38,562 nt of DNA from Phycisphaeraceae bacterium (GTDB lineage: Bacteria; Planctomycetota; Phycisphaerae; Phycisphaerales; Zrk34): contig JANQQT010000046.1 in the NCBI GenBank assembly GCA_028284925.1, positions 1 through 38,562 on the forward strand, written 5' to 3'. The notes under the pieces are model-generated. The model was not told where the DNA came from. It searched no databases and saw only the letters and a list, made by a program, of their open reading frames with translations. The stretch's first letter is position 1. Each line of letters begins with the position of its first letter. The position numbers and the translations under genes are program-made. Positions 23,184-31,259 of the stretch are shown here, in pieces.

Positions 23184-23921
23184 ATGTCGTTGGTGAAACG
23201 TCAATTTCAAGGCGAGATGATGGATGACCCAAATCTGGATGCGGGTAAGCATCGTCACGCGTTAAAGGGATTGGGACGATTGAACGCTATCTCGCGATGC
23301 GCCAGCCGCGTGTTTTCCGCCATCGCCGACATTGCGGGAAGTGTCGAAGCCGATCAGCCGATCCGCGTTCTGGACCTTGCAACGGGTGGAGGAGATCTTC
23401 CTGTGAAGCTCGCCCAAATCGCCGCACGAAAGAGAATCAAGCTGGAGATCGCAGGGTGTGACGTTTCGGCGACGGCCTTGGACTACGCGAGACAATTGGC
23501 TGATCTTCACCTCGTTGATGTTGATTTCTTCGAGCTTAACGCCGTCACGCAGGCGCTTCCCATGCACTACGATGTGATCACATGTTCGCTTTTTCTGCAT
23601 CATCTTTCGCGAGACAATGCGGTACGTCTTTTGAAACGCGCTGGAGCCGCCGCAGAACGAAGACTGATCGTCAATGATCTGGCGCGAACACCAACCAATC
23701 TCTGCATGGTTTACGTTGCTTCGCGTGTCGTCACCCGGTCAAAGGTCGTCCATACCGATGCCACACGATCGGTACGTGCGGCATTTACCGCATCGGAACT
23801 CAAGCAAGTTGCCGAGAATGCCGGCCTGCATAATGCCGTTGTGCGTCCAGCATTCCCATGTCGCATGATGCTTATCTGGGATAAGCATCGCACGGGAGAA
23901 AAGGCGTCCGCTCACGCATGA
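23184..23921 (+). CDS. Class I SAM-dependent methyltransferase
   Basis: This 245-residue protein has the Rossmann-fold methyltransferase core: motif I VLDLATGGGDLPVKLA (about residues 62-77) for S-adenosylmethionine binding, then AGCDVSATALDYAR, and YDVITCSLFLHHL in the motif for ubiquinone/polyketide-type methyltransferases. A C-terminal helix-rich part follows, with FTASELKQVAENAGL, as in UbiE-like enzymes. ATG 23184 is preferred to TTG 23139, since the latter lies inside the tandem repeat. Its stop overlaps the flavoprotein start as ATGA. In this three-gene set it probably methylates the product of the type III polyketide synthase; substrate and position (O or C) are unknown. Confidence 0.9.
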   Translation: MSLVKRQFQGEMMDDPNLDAGKHRHALKGLGRLNAISRCASRVFSAIADIAGSVEADQPIRVLDLATGGGDLPVKLAQIAARKRIKLEIAGCDVSATALDYARQLADLHLVDVDFFELNAVTQALPMHYDVITCSLFLHHLSRDNAVRLLKRAGAAAERRLIVNDLARTPTNLCMVYVASRVVTRSKVVHTDATRSVRAAFTASELKQVAENAGLHNAVVRPAFPCRMMLIWDKHRTGEKASAHA

Positions 23922-25132
23922 CTCATTCAAAAAATAACCATTCCCAGGTTTCAATCGTGTCCGAGAAACTCGCGGCTATCAGAAACAGACATTTCGACGT
24001 TGTCGTGATTGGAGCAGGGCCGGCAGGTTCATTGGCCGGGATACATCTCATGCAACAGGATATAGGAAGGCGTGTCTTACTCATCGACAAAGCGACCTTC
24101 CCTCGTGATAAGACGTGCGGGTGTTGCATCAACCACGCCGCCTTGAGGGAGTTAGAAGTTATTGGAGCTGAGGCAATGGTCGAGTGTGCGGGTGGTCCGA
24201 ACATCAACGACGTCCAACTCTACTTCAAACGCCAACGCACCAGGATCGAATTACACCGAACCAAGGCTCTTTCACGGGGATTACTGGATTCGAAGCTGAC
24301 GGGTGAATTTACCCGGCACGGTGGGATCTTTCTGGATGGTGTTGCCGGCCAGGTTGAAGAATCGGAAGCCGACAATGAGCGATTGGTGACCCTTCGATCA
24401 TCCACTGAATCCATCACCATCTCAACCGATGCCGTGGTCATTGCAACCGGACTGAAACATCAGTCCGGCCTGAAAGGAGAAAGTTGGTACCAGCCGCAAG
24501 TAGCTTCAAACGCGCGAATCGGATTGGCGACACGTACGTTCCGAAACGCCGACCGGTTTAAACCCAATCGTCTACATATGGGAATCGCGAAGCACGGCTA
24601 CGTGGGGCTTGTTCATTTGGAAGACGGCTCGCTCGACATCGCCGCCGCTGTGGATGCAAATTTCGTCAAGCATGAAGGCGGACCGCAAGCCGCGATGAAT
24701 TCCCTGCTATTCGGATCGGATATGCCGACGCTGGACGTCGCCGCTGAAGACCTTCGGTTTACCGGAACGCCGCTGCTGACGCAAAGGCAAGAATATGTCG
24801 CCGGCGAAGGTGTGTATCTGGCAGGCGACGCCGCGGGTTATGTCGAGCCCTTTACCGGTGAAGGCATCGGGTGGGCCATGGCGTCGGGGCGCACGGTTGC
24901 CGACGTGGTGGACAAGGTTCTATCAGGTCAACTAACCCATCAGGCCGCGGCACAAATGTGGAATGACGAGTATCGCCGTATGTTGGGAGGAAGGCAGGGA
25001 GTGTGCAGGTGGGTTGCAACAGCACTTAGACACCCGCTATGGGTTAGAACCGCCATCAGCATGTTGAGAATAGCCCCTCCGATCGCCCGTCCCTTTACGC
25101 GACGAATCTCCCGGCCATACATTACAACCTGA
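23918..25132 (+). CDS. FAD-dependent oxidoreductase, geranylgeranyl-reductase/hydroxylase type
   Basis: This 404-residue flavoprotein has the dinucleotide-binding motif VVVIGAGPAGSLAGIHL near residue 30, the PRDKTCGCCINHAAL segment usual in the geranylgeranyl reductase and tryptophan halogenase-related group, and the second FAD motif YLAGDAAGYVEPFTGEGIG near residue 305. These place it in the aromatic hydroxylase/reductase family. It starts within the methyltransferase stop (ATGA) and ends 79 bases before the polyketide synthase. It probably oxidises or reduces the polyketide product or its fatty-acyl starter; in streptomycete srs clusters a comparable flavoprotein hydroxylates an alkylresorcinol. 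A short hydrophobic C-terminal segment may associate with the membrane. Confidence 0.9.
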   Translation: MTHSKNNHSQVSIVSEKLAAIRNRHFDVVVIGAGPAGSLAGIHLMQQDIGRRVLLIDKATFPRDKTCGCCINHAALRELEVIGAEAMVECAGGPNINDVQLYFKRQRTRIELHRTKALSRGLLDSKLTGEFTRHGGIFLDGVAGQVEESEADNERLVTLRSSTESITISTDAVVIATGLKHQSGLKGESWYQPQVASNARIGLATRTFRNADRFKPNRLHMGIAKHGYVGLVHLEDGSLDIAAAVDANFVKHEGGPQAAMNSLLFGSDMPTLDVAAEDLRFTGTPLLTQRQEYVAGEGVYLAGDAAGYVEPFTGEGIGWAMASGRTVADVVDKVLSGQLTHQAAAQMWNDEYRRMLGGRQGVCRWVATALRHPLWVRTAISMLRIAPPIARPFTRRISRPYITT

Positions 25133-25159
25133 TCAATGGTGGGTCTGAAACGACCTGAA

Positions 25160-25165
25160 TATAAT
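25160..25165 (+). promoter_or_regulatory. Candidate -10 element ahead of the type III polyketide synthase
   Basis: TATAAT is a perfect -10 hexamer 47 bases before the polyketide synthase start. No good -35 lies 17 bases upstream, so it may be weak or activator-dependent. It suggests the synthase can be transcribed apart from the two genes before it. Confidence 0.35.
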
Positions 25166-25211
25166 CCGGTACCCGGGAATGTTATAGAGCCTCGGAGGGG
25201 ATTTCAGGACT

Positions 25212-26378
25212 ATGTCGAACGATCCAGTCATATCAGGTATAGGCACGGCCGTTCCCGCGCACCACGTTCATCAGAATGATGCGGCGGAGGCGGCCATGAA
25301 CCGCTGTTGCGAAACACCCCGGCAAACCAAATTACTCCCAGTCCTTTATCGCATGACTACGGTCAAGACGCGCGGGAGTGTCCTCCTTCAGCCTGAACGT
25401 AGCCCGATCCCGTCGGCTCCGCATCCCGTCGACGCATCAGGAGCAACCTGGTTCTTTCCGGAAACTGCGAGTAGTGACAGCGCATCCGGTAACGGAAACG
25501 GTCGTCAAAAAAAGTCGTTCAGCCCATCCACCAGGCAGCGCATGGAGCAGTTTCTCATCCACGCACCCAATCTCGCCATAGAGGCATCACGGGAGGCCAT
25601 GGAGGAAGCGGACGTTGATCCAACCGAAATCACTCATCTCGTCGCCGTAACATGCACGGGTTTTGGTTCTCCGGGTTTGGAATATGAAATGATCAAAGGC
25701 CTGGGACTTTCGCCGGATGTGACGCGTACTCATATCGGCTTCATGGGTTGCCACGCAGCTCTCAACGCGCTGCAGGTCGCCGATGCCTTTGCCCGCGCGC
25801 AAGAGGACGCCAAAATCCTCCTTTGCTGCGTCGAATTATGTACGTTGCATTTCCAATATGGGTGGCATGATCAGCAGGTCGTTGCCAATGCACTGTTTTC
25901 TGACGGCGCCGCCTCGGTGGTTATTACCGGCGCCCATGCCGCCCACAAGGAAGGGCATCTTCGTATCAGGGGGACGGCTTCTTCGATCATCGATGACACT
26001 TACGACGAAATGAGTTGGCATGTCGGAGATCATGGATTCGACATGACACTTTCCCCAGCCGTACCAGATGTGATCAGACGAACACTGCGACCATGGACCG
26101 AGGCTTTTCTAGCCGACCATGATTTAAGTGTGGACGACATCGCTTCGTGGGCGATTCACGCCGGCGGACCGCGCATCGTCACAGCAGCAGGCGAAGCGCT
26201 CGACCTTCCGGAGACCGACCTGCTGGCCGCCCGGCATATCCTGCAAACGCACGGCAACATGTCCTCCGCAACCGTCCTGTTTATCATGCGAGAGCTCTTG
26301 CAGCAGCAAGCCAAGCGCCCCATGGTTGCGCTGGCATTCGGTCCGGGATTGATCGTCGAAGGGGCATTGCTTTACTGA
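25212..26378 (+). CDS. Type III polyketide synthase (chalcone/stilbene synthase-like)
   Basis: This 388-residue enzyme is a type III polyketide synthase, a homodimer that extends an acyl-CoA starter with malonyl-CoA and cyclises the product. The catalytic triad is complete: Cys 180 in GFMGCHAALNAL, His 316 in WAIHAGGPRI, and Asn 349 in THGNMSSATVLF. The C-terminal GPGLIVEG motif is the family's GFGPG loop. An insert of about 40 residues follows the N-terminal part (around residues 55-95, rich in Pro, Ser and Gly), unlike plant enzymes. GGAGGGG lies 11 bases before ATG 25212. With the preceding methyltransferase and flavoprotein it forms a compact biosynthetic cluster, expected to make an alkylresorcinol, alkylpyrone or quinone-like lipid. 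Confidence 0.95.
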   Translation: MSNDPVISGIGTAVPAHHVHQNDAAEAAMNRCCETPRQTKLLPVLYRMTTVKTRGSVLLQPERSPIPSAPHPVDASGATWFFPETASSDSASGNGNGRQKKSFSPSTRQRMEQFLIHAPNLAIEASREAMEEADVDPTEITHLVAVTCTGFGSPGLEYEMIKGLGLSPDVTRTHIGFMGCHAALNALQVADAFARAQEDAKILLCCVELCTLHFQYGWHDQQVVANALFSDGAASVVITGAHAAHKEGHLRIRGTASSIIDDTYDEMSWHVGDHGFDMTLSPAVPDVIRRTLRPWTEAFLADHDLSVDDIASWAIHAGGPRIVTAAGEALDLPETDLLAARHILQTHGNMSSATVLFIMRELLQQQAKRPMVALAFGPGLIVEGALLY

Positions 26379-26489
26379 TACAGCAGTCGGAGGGGACATT
26401 ACACCGAAGCGGGATATAGTGTGCGCAGACCACCGGGCATGGGTCACGATGCAAGCATCCGATCGGCCAATTTAGCGGAAAGGTCACTC

Positions 26490-27347
26490 ATGAACGAAAC
26501 GCAACACGCGATGCCAACTCAGGATCTGGACCAGCCCCTCACACTTGGGTCGCGAACGCTGAACTCTCGCCTGATCGTGGGCACGGGGAAGTATGAGAAT
26601 TATCCGATCATGCAGACGGCGCTGGATGCCTGTGGAGCGGAAGTCATCACCGTCGCCGTTCGCCGCGAACGTCTGATCGATGCCGATGGCAAGAGTCTCC
26701 TGGATTTCATCGACACTGATCGCTATACGATTCTCCCCAATACGGCGGGGTGTTTTAATGCCGATGATGCCATACGCGTCTCCCGCCTGGGTCGTGAGAT
26801 TCTTGAGCAGATGGACAACCCGGGTAAAAACTGGGTCAAGCTTGAAGTTCTTGGAGACAAGAAGACGCTTCTCCCCGATCCGCAGGGAACACTGGAAGCC
26901 ACGCGTGAACTGGTCGCGGATGGTTTTGAAGTCCTGTGCTACACCTCGGATGACCCCATCATGGCGGCGAAGATCAAGGAAGCCGGTGCGACATCCGTCA
27001 TGCCCGCCGGTTCGCCGATTGGTTCGGGTCAGGGTGTCCTGAATCCCAACAACATTCGTATCATTCTGGAGCTTCTTAAGGACGGCGACCCCGATTACCC
27101 TGTCATTCTTGACGCAGGTGTGGGCGCGGCGAGCGACGTCGTCGAGGCAATGCAACTGGGAGCGGATGGCGTCTTACTCAATACCGGCATTGCGCATGCA
27201 CAAGACCCTGTGCGCATGGCACATGCCATGAAACATGCCGTCCTGGCGGGACGGCTTTCCTATCTATCGGGCAGGATTCCGAAGCGACTGTACGCTACCG
27301 CGTCCAGTCCCTGGTCCGGTGTCATTTCCTATATCCCGGGCGAGTAG
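26490..27347 (+). CDS. thiG: Thiazole synthase ThiG
   Basis: This 285-residue protein is ThiG, which builds the thiazole phosphate of thiamine from deoxyxylulose phosphate, dehydroglycine and sulfur carried by ThiS. Family motifs are clear: [28 protein letters not shown] with the Schiff-base Lys, [39 protein letters not shown] and [20 protein letters not shown]. It has an N-terminal extension of about 20 residues and a C-terminal extension, against the usual 255-260. ATG 26490 has a GGAAAGG ribosome site. ThiS, ThiF, ThiH and ThiO are not in the window, and no TPP riboswitch signature is seen in the 111 bases upstream. Confidence 0.96.
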   Translation: MNETQHAMPTQDLDQPLTLGSRTLNSRLIVGTGKYENYPIMQTALDACGAEVITVAVRRERLIDADGKSLLDFIDTDRYTILPNTAGCFNADDAIRVSRLGREILEQMDNPGKNWVKLEVLGDKKTLLPDPQGTLEATRELVADGFEVLCYTSDDPIMAAKIKEAGATSVMPAGSPIGSGQGVLNPNNIRIILELLKDGDPDYPVILDAGVGAASDVVEAMQLGADGVLLNTGIAHAQDPVRMAHAMKHAVLAGRLSYLSGRIPKRLYATASSPWSGVISYIPGE

Positions 27348-27369
27348 TTTTTACCCGCATTTTCAAAAA

Positions 27370-27993
27370 TCAATCCGCCGCAATCGGTTCCGCGGATGAC
27401 AACACCGGGCGAATCAGGATCGTCGCGACCAGCGACATGACATGCCCGAAAACCTCCAACATTTCCTCAATCGAGGAAAAAAACTGTTCGACGCCGAATA
27501 GCTTGATTTGTTTGATCACGTCAAAATCAAGCGACTGTGTCATCGCATAACACATCACAATGATCGCTAGAATCGATACGGTAAAGCGACTTTCAAGATA
27601 TGCCTTAAACACCGGGTATTTAAGCCACACAAAAACAAACAGCGTTACCATCACCACGATGGCAATGGTGGTCGCCTGCTTGATCAGGTGAAACTCCCTA
27701 AACAAAAGCGTTGAAACCAAGACAGACATCCAAAGTAAAAACGCATCACGCTTCAATCCATAACGCAGCCACGCGATACCGACCGCGATGTATAACACGA
27801 TCGGCGCGATCTGCTCAAACAACCTCTTGATCGCCGTGTGCTGATCCGGCAGGCCGCTGACGACAAATACCAGAATACCAAACGCAATCAGTGGAATGAA
27901 TACTGCCGGCCACCAAAAGCGCGACAACATAAGTTTGATAAACACGGGGAAATCAAGCGGCTTATCATCAGCGGTAGAGGTCATAATCGTCAT
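27370..27993 (-). CDS. Unrecognised multi-pass membrane protein
   Basis: This 207-residue protein is not recognised. It has five or six hydrophobic segments: about residues 27-48, 65-82, 86-100, 109-127, 138-155, and possibly 182-198. Short basic or acidic loops lie between them. No catalytic motif is visible. A REFHLIKQAT stretch after the third segment is the most distinctive part. The start is either ATG 27993 or ATG 27984; neither has a strong ribosome site. It begins 26 bases after the stop of the Ldh-type dehydrogenase and probably shares its transcript. It is convergent with thiG, 22 bases away. Confidence 0.6.
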   Translation of the reverse strand: MTIMTSTADDKPLDFPVFIKLMLSRFWWPAVFIPLIAFGILVFVVSGLPDQHTAIKRLFEQIAPIVLYIAVGIAWLRYGLKRDAFLLWMSVLVSTLLFREFHLIKQATTIAIVVMVTLFVFVWLKYPVFKAYLESRFTVSILAIIVMCYAMTQSLDFDVIKQIKLFGVEQFFSSIEEMLEVFGHVMSLVATILIRPVLSSAEPIAAD

Positions 27994-28019
27994 TCGCCGT
28001 TTACAAAAGAAGATCGGGT

Positions 28020-29114
28020 TTACAGCTCGACGGACTTGAGGGCAGCCTCATCGAAAGCAACGCCGCCTTCCGCGGCAATGGCCTTGAATTCTTCAATTTC
28101 CGCTTGCGTCAGAAGCAATCCATCATGCTTCTTGCTCAGTGCCGCATTACGAGCCTCTATTTGACCCGGCAACAGACAACCTTCATTCCCGTGCCCCAGA
28201 ATATCTTCGATCACGGCACGCACATTGTCCGCCTGCGAACGACCTTTCGCAAAATCAACCGCGAGGGCTTCGGGCTTGATGCACTGGAAATAAAAGTTCG
28301 CCGTCCGTTTTTCCTCCGCATCACCCTCACCCCATCGGTTACGCAACGTCGGCAACGATCCACCACCGTATGCCCCGAATAACTCATTCAACAATGCAAG
28401 CCCATATCCCTTATGTGCCCCGAAAGGCACCAAGGCCGACACATCCGCAGGATTCGTCGTCTCACGACCATCCTTATCCACCGCTGCGCCAGGCGGAAGC
28501 TCCTTACCCTCTCGTAAAAACTGTTGAACGCGCCCCATCGCCACCGTCGAAGTCGCCCAATCGATGCAAATCGGAAATCCGCATGCATCCTGCGTCGGAA
28601 ATCCCCACGAATGAGGGTTGGTCCCCAACGTCGGATGTTTCCCCATGAACGGCACAACCTCCGCCAGCGCCGCGGTGCAGCAGGTGTATGCCAGATATCC
28701 CTTGTTCGCCGCGTCAATCACATACCCCCCGCCCCACAAATAATGAAACGCATTATCGACCGAGACCACGCCGACGCCGTACTTATCCGCCAGACGCATG
28801 CATTCATCCATTGCATCAAATGCCGTTGCCTGCCCCAACTTCTTATTCGCGTCCCATTTCTGAACCGCTTCATAGGGCGTATCCAACTTCACAATTTCCG
28901 CATTGGGAACACACCCGCCCGCCTTGGAACCAAAATGGTCATCCAAATGCAACGCCTTGATCGCGTTGTGCGTCTTAATCCCGTGCCATGCCGCGGACTC
29001 ACAGAATCGGGCGCCCTGCTCGGACTCCACCTCACTAAAACCCCTTTTCATGTACGCGGCTTTAACCAAGTTATTGTGAACCTCAACGGGCATGATGTAA
29101 TTCAATTCAGCCAT
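28020..29114 (-). CDS. Ldh_2 family malate/L-lactate-type dehydrogenase
   Basis: This 364-residue oxidoreductase belongs to the Ldh_2 (malate/ureidoglycolate/2,3-diketogulonate) dehydrogenase family, whose NAD(P)H-binding fold differs from Rossmann lactate dehydrogenases. Motifs are GIKTHNAIKALHLDD near residue 45, VVSVDNAFHYLWGGGYV near 120, TNPHSWGFPT near 165, and LVPFGAHKGYGLALLNELF near 255. The family's substrates are 2-hydroxy or 2-oxo acids and imino acids, and the exact one cannot be read from the sequence. ATG 29114 is preferred, since AGGAAAG lies at good spacing before it; a longer frame to 29165 has no ribosome site. It shares a 242-base divergent region with the YjbQ gene. Confidence 0.88.
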   Translation of the reverse strand: MAELNYIMPVEVHNNLVKAAYMKRGFSEVESEQGARFCESAAWHGIKTHNAIKALHLDDHFGSKAGGCVPNAEIVKLDTPYEAVQKWDANKKLGQATAFDAMDECMRLADKYGVGVVSVDNAFHYLWGGGYVIDAANKGYLAYTCCTAALAEVVPFMGKHPTLGTNPHSWGFPTQDACGFPICIDWATSTVAMGRVQQFLREGKELPPGAAVDKDGRETTNPADVSALVPFGAHKGYGLALLNELFGAYGGGSLPTLRNRWGEGDAEEKRTANFYFQCIKPEALAVDFAKGRSQADNVRAVIEDILGHGNEGCLLPGQIEARNAALSKKHDGLLLTQAEIEEFKAIAAEGGVAFDEAALKSVEL

Positions 29115-29356
29115 GTAATCTTTCCTGTAAGGTAGTGCTAAAGCCGAAACCCCACTTACCGGCAAAATGTTAAATCGTTACAACCCGTCTATCCGTCAAC
29201 GCAATCGCGTCTCTCCACCAATTCCCGCCGGGTCGTTCAGAGATGAGGATCATAGCCAACTCACGGTCACGGTTCCTCAAGTCGCATAGCCGCAATCCGC
29301 TACCATCCATACGATAAAATACCAACCCAAATTCCATCATCCATGAAGGGCATCCC

Positions 29357-29773
29357 ATGACCTACCAGCGCAACATCTCCCTCCAAAGCACCGGTCACCG
29401 CCACATGCAGGATATCACCTCAGAAGTCCAGCAAGTTATCGCCGAATCCGGCGTGGGAACAGGCATCGCCCATGTCTTCAACATCGGGTCCACCGGCGTT
29501 ATCGCCTGCATCGAATTTGAAAGCGGCCTCGAACGCGACCTGCCTGAGATCCTGGACAAGCTCTTCCCTCCATCTCGCGATTACGGCCATGAACAGGCCT
29601 GGCACGATGGAAACGGGCATTCCCACCTTCAGGCAACCACACTCGGGCCCGATCTGACCATCCCCATCACTGACGGTCGGGCCAATCTTGGAACCTGGCA
29701 ACAGATCATTCATCTCGAATGTGATGTCAAACCCCGCAATCGCCAGATTGTCGTTACCGTCCTGGGCGAGTAG
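29357..29773 (+). CDS. YjbQ/UPF0047 family protein
   Basis: This 138-residue protein is a YjbQ (UPF0047) member, a small trimeric cytoplasmic protein. In E. coli the family has weak thiamine-phosphate synthase activity, but its main role is unknown. The core DGRANLGTWQQIIHLECDVKPRNRQIVV and the conserved H..DGNGHSHLQATTLGP are present. The usual HTTAAL segment is replaced by FNIGSTGVIACIEFE, marking a distinct branch. A GAAGGG ribosome site lies 7 bases before ATG 29357. It lies 2 kb from thiG, which may be a coincidence. It is divergent from the Ldh gene and followed after 98 bases by the secreted protein gene. Confidence 0.9.
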   Translation: MTYQRNISLQSTGHRHMQDITSEVQQVIAESGVGTGIAHVFNIGSTGVIACIEFESGLERDLPEILDKLFPPSRDYGHEQAWHDGNGHSHLQATTLGPDLTIPITDGRANLGTWQQIIHLECDVKPRNRQIVVTVLGE

Positions 29774-29848
29774 GTCCGTATCCCTGCCTATCCGCTCTCT
29801 TTTGTAAAAACCAACTGACAAACCAGCGTGGATTCGGTAAGCTAATCG

Positions 29849-29862
29849 CCTGAGAAATCAGG
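29849..29862 (+). promoter_or_regulatory. Small hairpin overlapping the ribosome site of the secreted protein
   Basis: CCTGA and TCAGG form a perfect 5-bp stem around a GAAA tetraloop. Its right arm overlaps the first bases of the AGGAG ribosome site at 29860-29864. It could damp initiation, but a 5-bp stem is easily made by chance. Confidence 0.3.
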
Positions 29863-29871
29863 AGATTAAAA

Positions 29872-30636
29872 ATGCACCGTCGAATCTGCGCCTTCGCCGG
29901 GGTGTTCATGTTGTCGACTGCAACGTCCGCGTTTGCCGTCACGCAAGCTCAAATTACGGAAATCCTGACCGATGACATGGGCGACCGCCCCACTTACATC
30001 GAGATCTTCTATGAAGGCTCTGGCTCGTTCGATCTGGTCATTCTCAATGCGAGTCACGACCGGGAACGCCGCATCAATCGTATTTTTCGAATTTCTCCCC
30101 CACCCCATCGCGACACGGTGGTCCTTCACGAAGGAACATGGCCCAATGACGGCGGCCTCGCCCATGCCATCCATACCGATTCATCCCTCAGCCTTGACCT
30201 TCTCCCGTTTGGCACGGCAAGACGCTTCCTCATCTTCAATGAAACAACGCCGTTTGATGAAAACACGTCCCTGCCGTTCGAAGAAAACTGGCCTGCAACA
30301 TTGAAAGTTCTTGATACCATAAGCCTTTCCATTGCGGGTTCGGAATCCGACCTTGCCCGGGATGTCGTCCCTCTCACGGAGGCGGCAGACAATGCGATCA
30401 TTCGGATGGACTTTGGCCAGGCCGTCTGGCGCATCAATAACGCCGGCTCGTACACCGACCGGTTCATCTCAGGCTCGACAAACCCACAGCTCGAATTCGC
30501 AGGCGGCGCCGGGAGACTCGACCCCGGCATCCCCAATCGCCCCATCATTGCCCACATGCCCGAACCTCATTCGGCAATCCTCGCGCTTGCCCTGATTTCT
30601 CAACTAATCTACCGAAGGCCCGGAGTAATGCGCTAA
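29872..30636 (+). CDS. Secreted PEP-CTERM-like protein of unknown function
   Basis: This 254-residue protein has a signal peptide (residues 1-23, ending SAFA) and a C-terminal sorting-like tail: MPEPHSAILALALISQ, then LIYRR, in which PEP is followed by a short hydrophobic segment and a basic end. This is the form of PEP-CTERM substrates, cut by exosortase systems. No exosortase gene is in the window. The mature body begins with a TEILTDDMGDRPTYIEIFY segment that recalls lamin-tail-like beta domains, and an FGTARRFLIFNETTPFDENT segment follows; there is no catalytic motif. The gene has an AGGAG ribosome site, partly covered by a small hairpin. Its stop overlaps the end of mpg, which is on the other strand. 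Confidence 0.68.
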   Translation: MHRRICAFAGVFMLSTATSAFAVTQAQITEILTDDMGDRPTYIEIFYEGSGSFDLVILNASHDRERRINRIFRISPPPHRDTVVLHEGTWPNDGGLAHAIHTDSSLSLDLLPFGTARRFLIFNETTPFDENTSLPFEENWPATLKVLDTISLSIAGSESDLARDVVPLTEAADNAIIRMDFGQAVWRINNAGSYTDRFISGSTNPQLEFAGGAGRLDPGIPNRPIIAHMPEPHSAILALALISQLIYRRPGVMR

Positions 30637-31256
30637 GGCTTCACGCTCACATGCGGGTGATCACCAATCAAAAAACGGTAAGGCCTTAACGCCCAATCCT
30701 TCGCATACCCTACTCCAATGCGCGTGGCTTCCATCACACATTCATCCGCTACCTTTTCACCCGCCTCCAGGAATAACTCTCCCGAACGCGTCAGATCCAC
30801 GCCATCGAATTCACGATCGATTCCCAATGCCTGACACAGCTTGGCCGGTCCGGAACACAAATCTCTCTCGCGTAATCGCTCGCGTTTCAACTTCACCGCC
30901 CGGTGGTCCTTCATCAACTCAATACCCTCAAGAGGTTCAACCGCTCTGATCAAACACGCCGTCGGAACATCCACATCATCGGCGACCACATTCAAACAGA
31001 AGTGCATCCCATAAGTGAAATAGACATACGTATGCCCCCCTTCCAGATACATACTCTCATTGCGTTCCGTCCGACGTCCGCCAAAGGTGTGCGCAGCCTT
31101 ATCCACAATCCCAAGATACGCTTCCGTTTCAACGATGACACCCGATAAACGCTGCCCGCTCGGCAGGATACGAACCAATGTGCGGCCCAACAGATCCCTC
31201 CCCAAAGCCAGCACATCACGGCGAAAAAAAGATCGCTTCAGCCTAGCCATGACCAC
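30633..31256 (-). CDS. mpg: 3-methyladenine DNA glycosylase (Mpg/AAG family)
   Basis: This 207-residue enzyme is an AAG-type glycosylase, which removes alkylated and deaminated purines to begin base excision repair. It has LGRDLLGRTLVRIL near the start, GVIVETEAYLGIVDKAAHT with the catalytic Glu, and the His-rich and Tyr-rich YVYFTYGMHFCLNVV segment, then CLIRAVEPLEGIELM and CSGPAKLCQALGI. Length is normal. Both ATG 31256 and ATG 31250 are possible. It starts three bases after the ccsA stop on the same strand, so it is the last gene of the cytochrome biogenesis operon, an odd pairing. Its own end overlaps the stop of the secreted protein on the other strand by four bases. Confidence 0.94.
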   Translation of the reverse strand: MVMARLKRSFFRRDVLALGRDLLGRTLVRILPSGQRLSGVIVETEAYLGIVDKAAHTFGGRRTERNESMYLEGGHTYVYFTYGMHFCLNVVADDVDVPTACLIRAVEPLEGIELMKDHRAVKLKRERLRERDLCSGPAKLCQALGIDREFDGVDLTRSGELFLEAGEKVADECVMEATRIGVGYAKDWALRPYRFLIGDHPHVSVKP

Positions 31257-31259
31257 CCA

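Noticed and set aside
26379..26489. A TPP riboswitch before thiG.
   Set aside because: The conserved CTGAGA and ACCTGAT-type core motifs are not seen in the 111 bases upstream.
29165..29177. AAATGTTAAAT, close to the right arm of the E. coli dif consensus.
   Set aside because: The left arm at the correct spacing matches at only about three of 11 bases, so this is probably chance.
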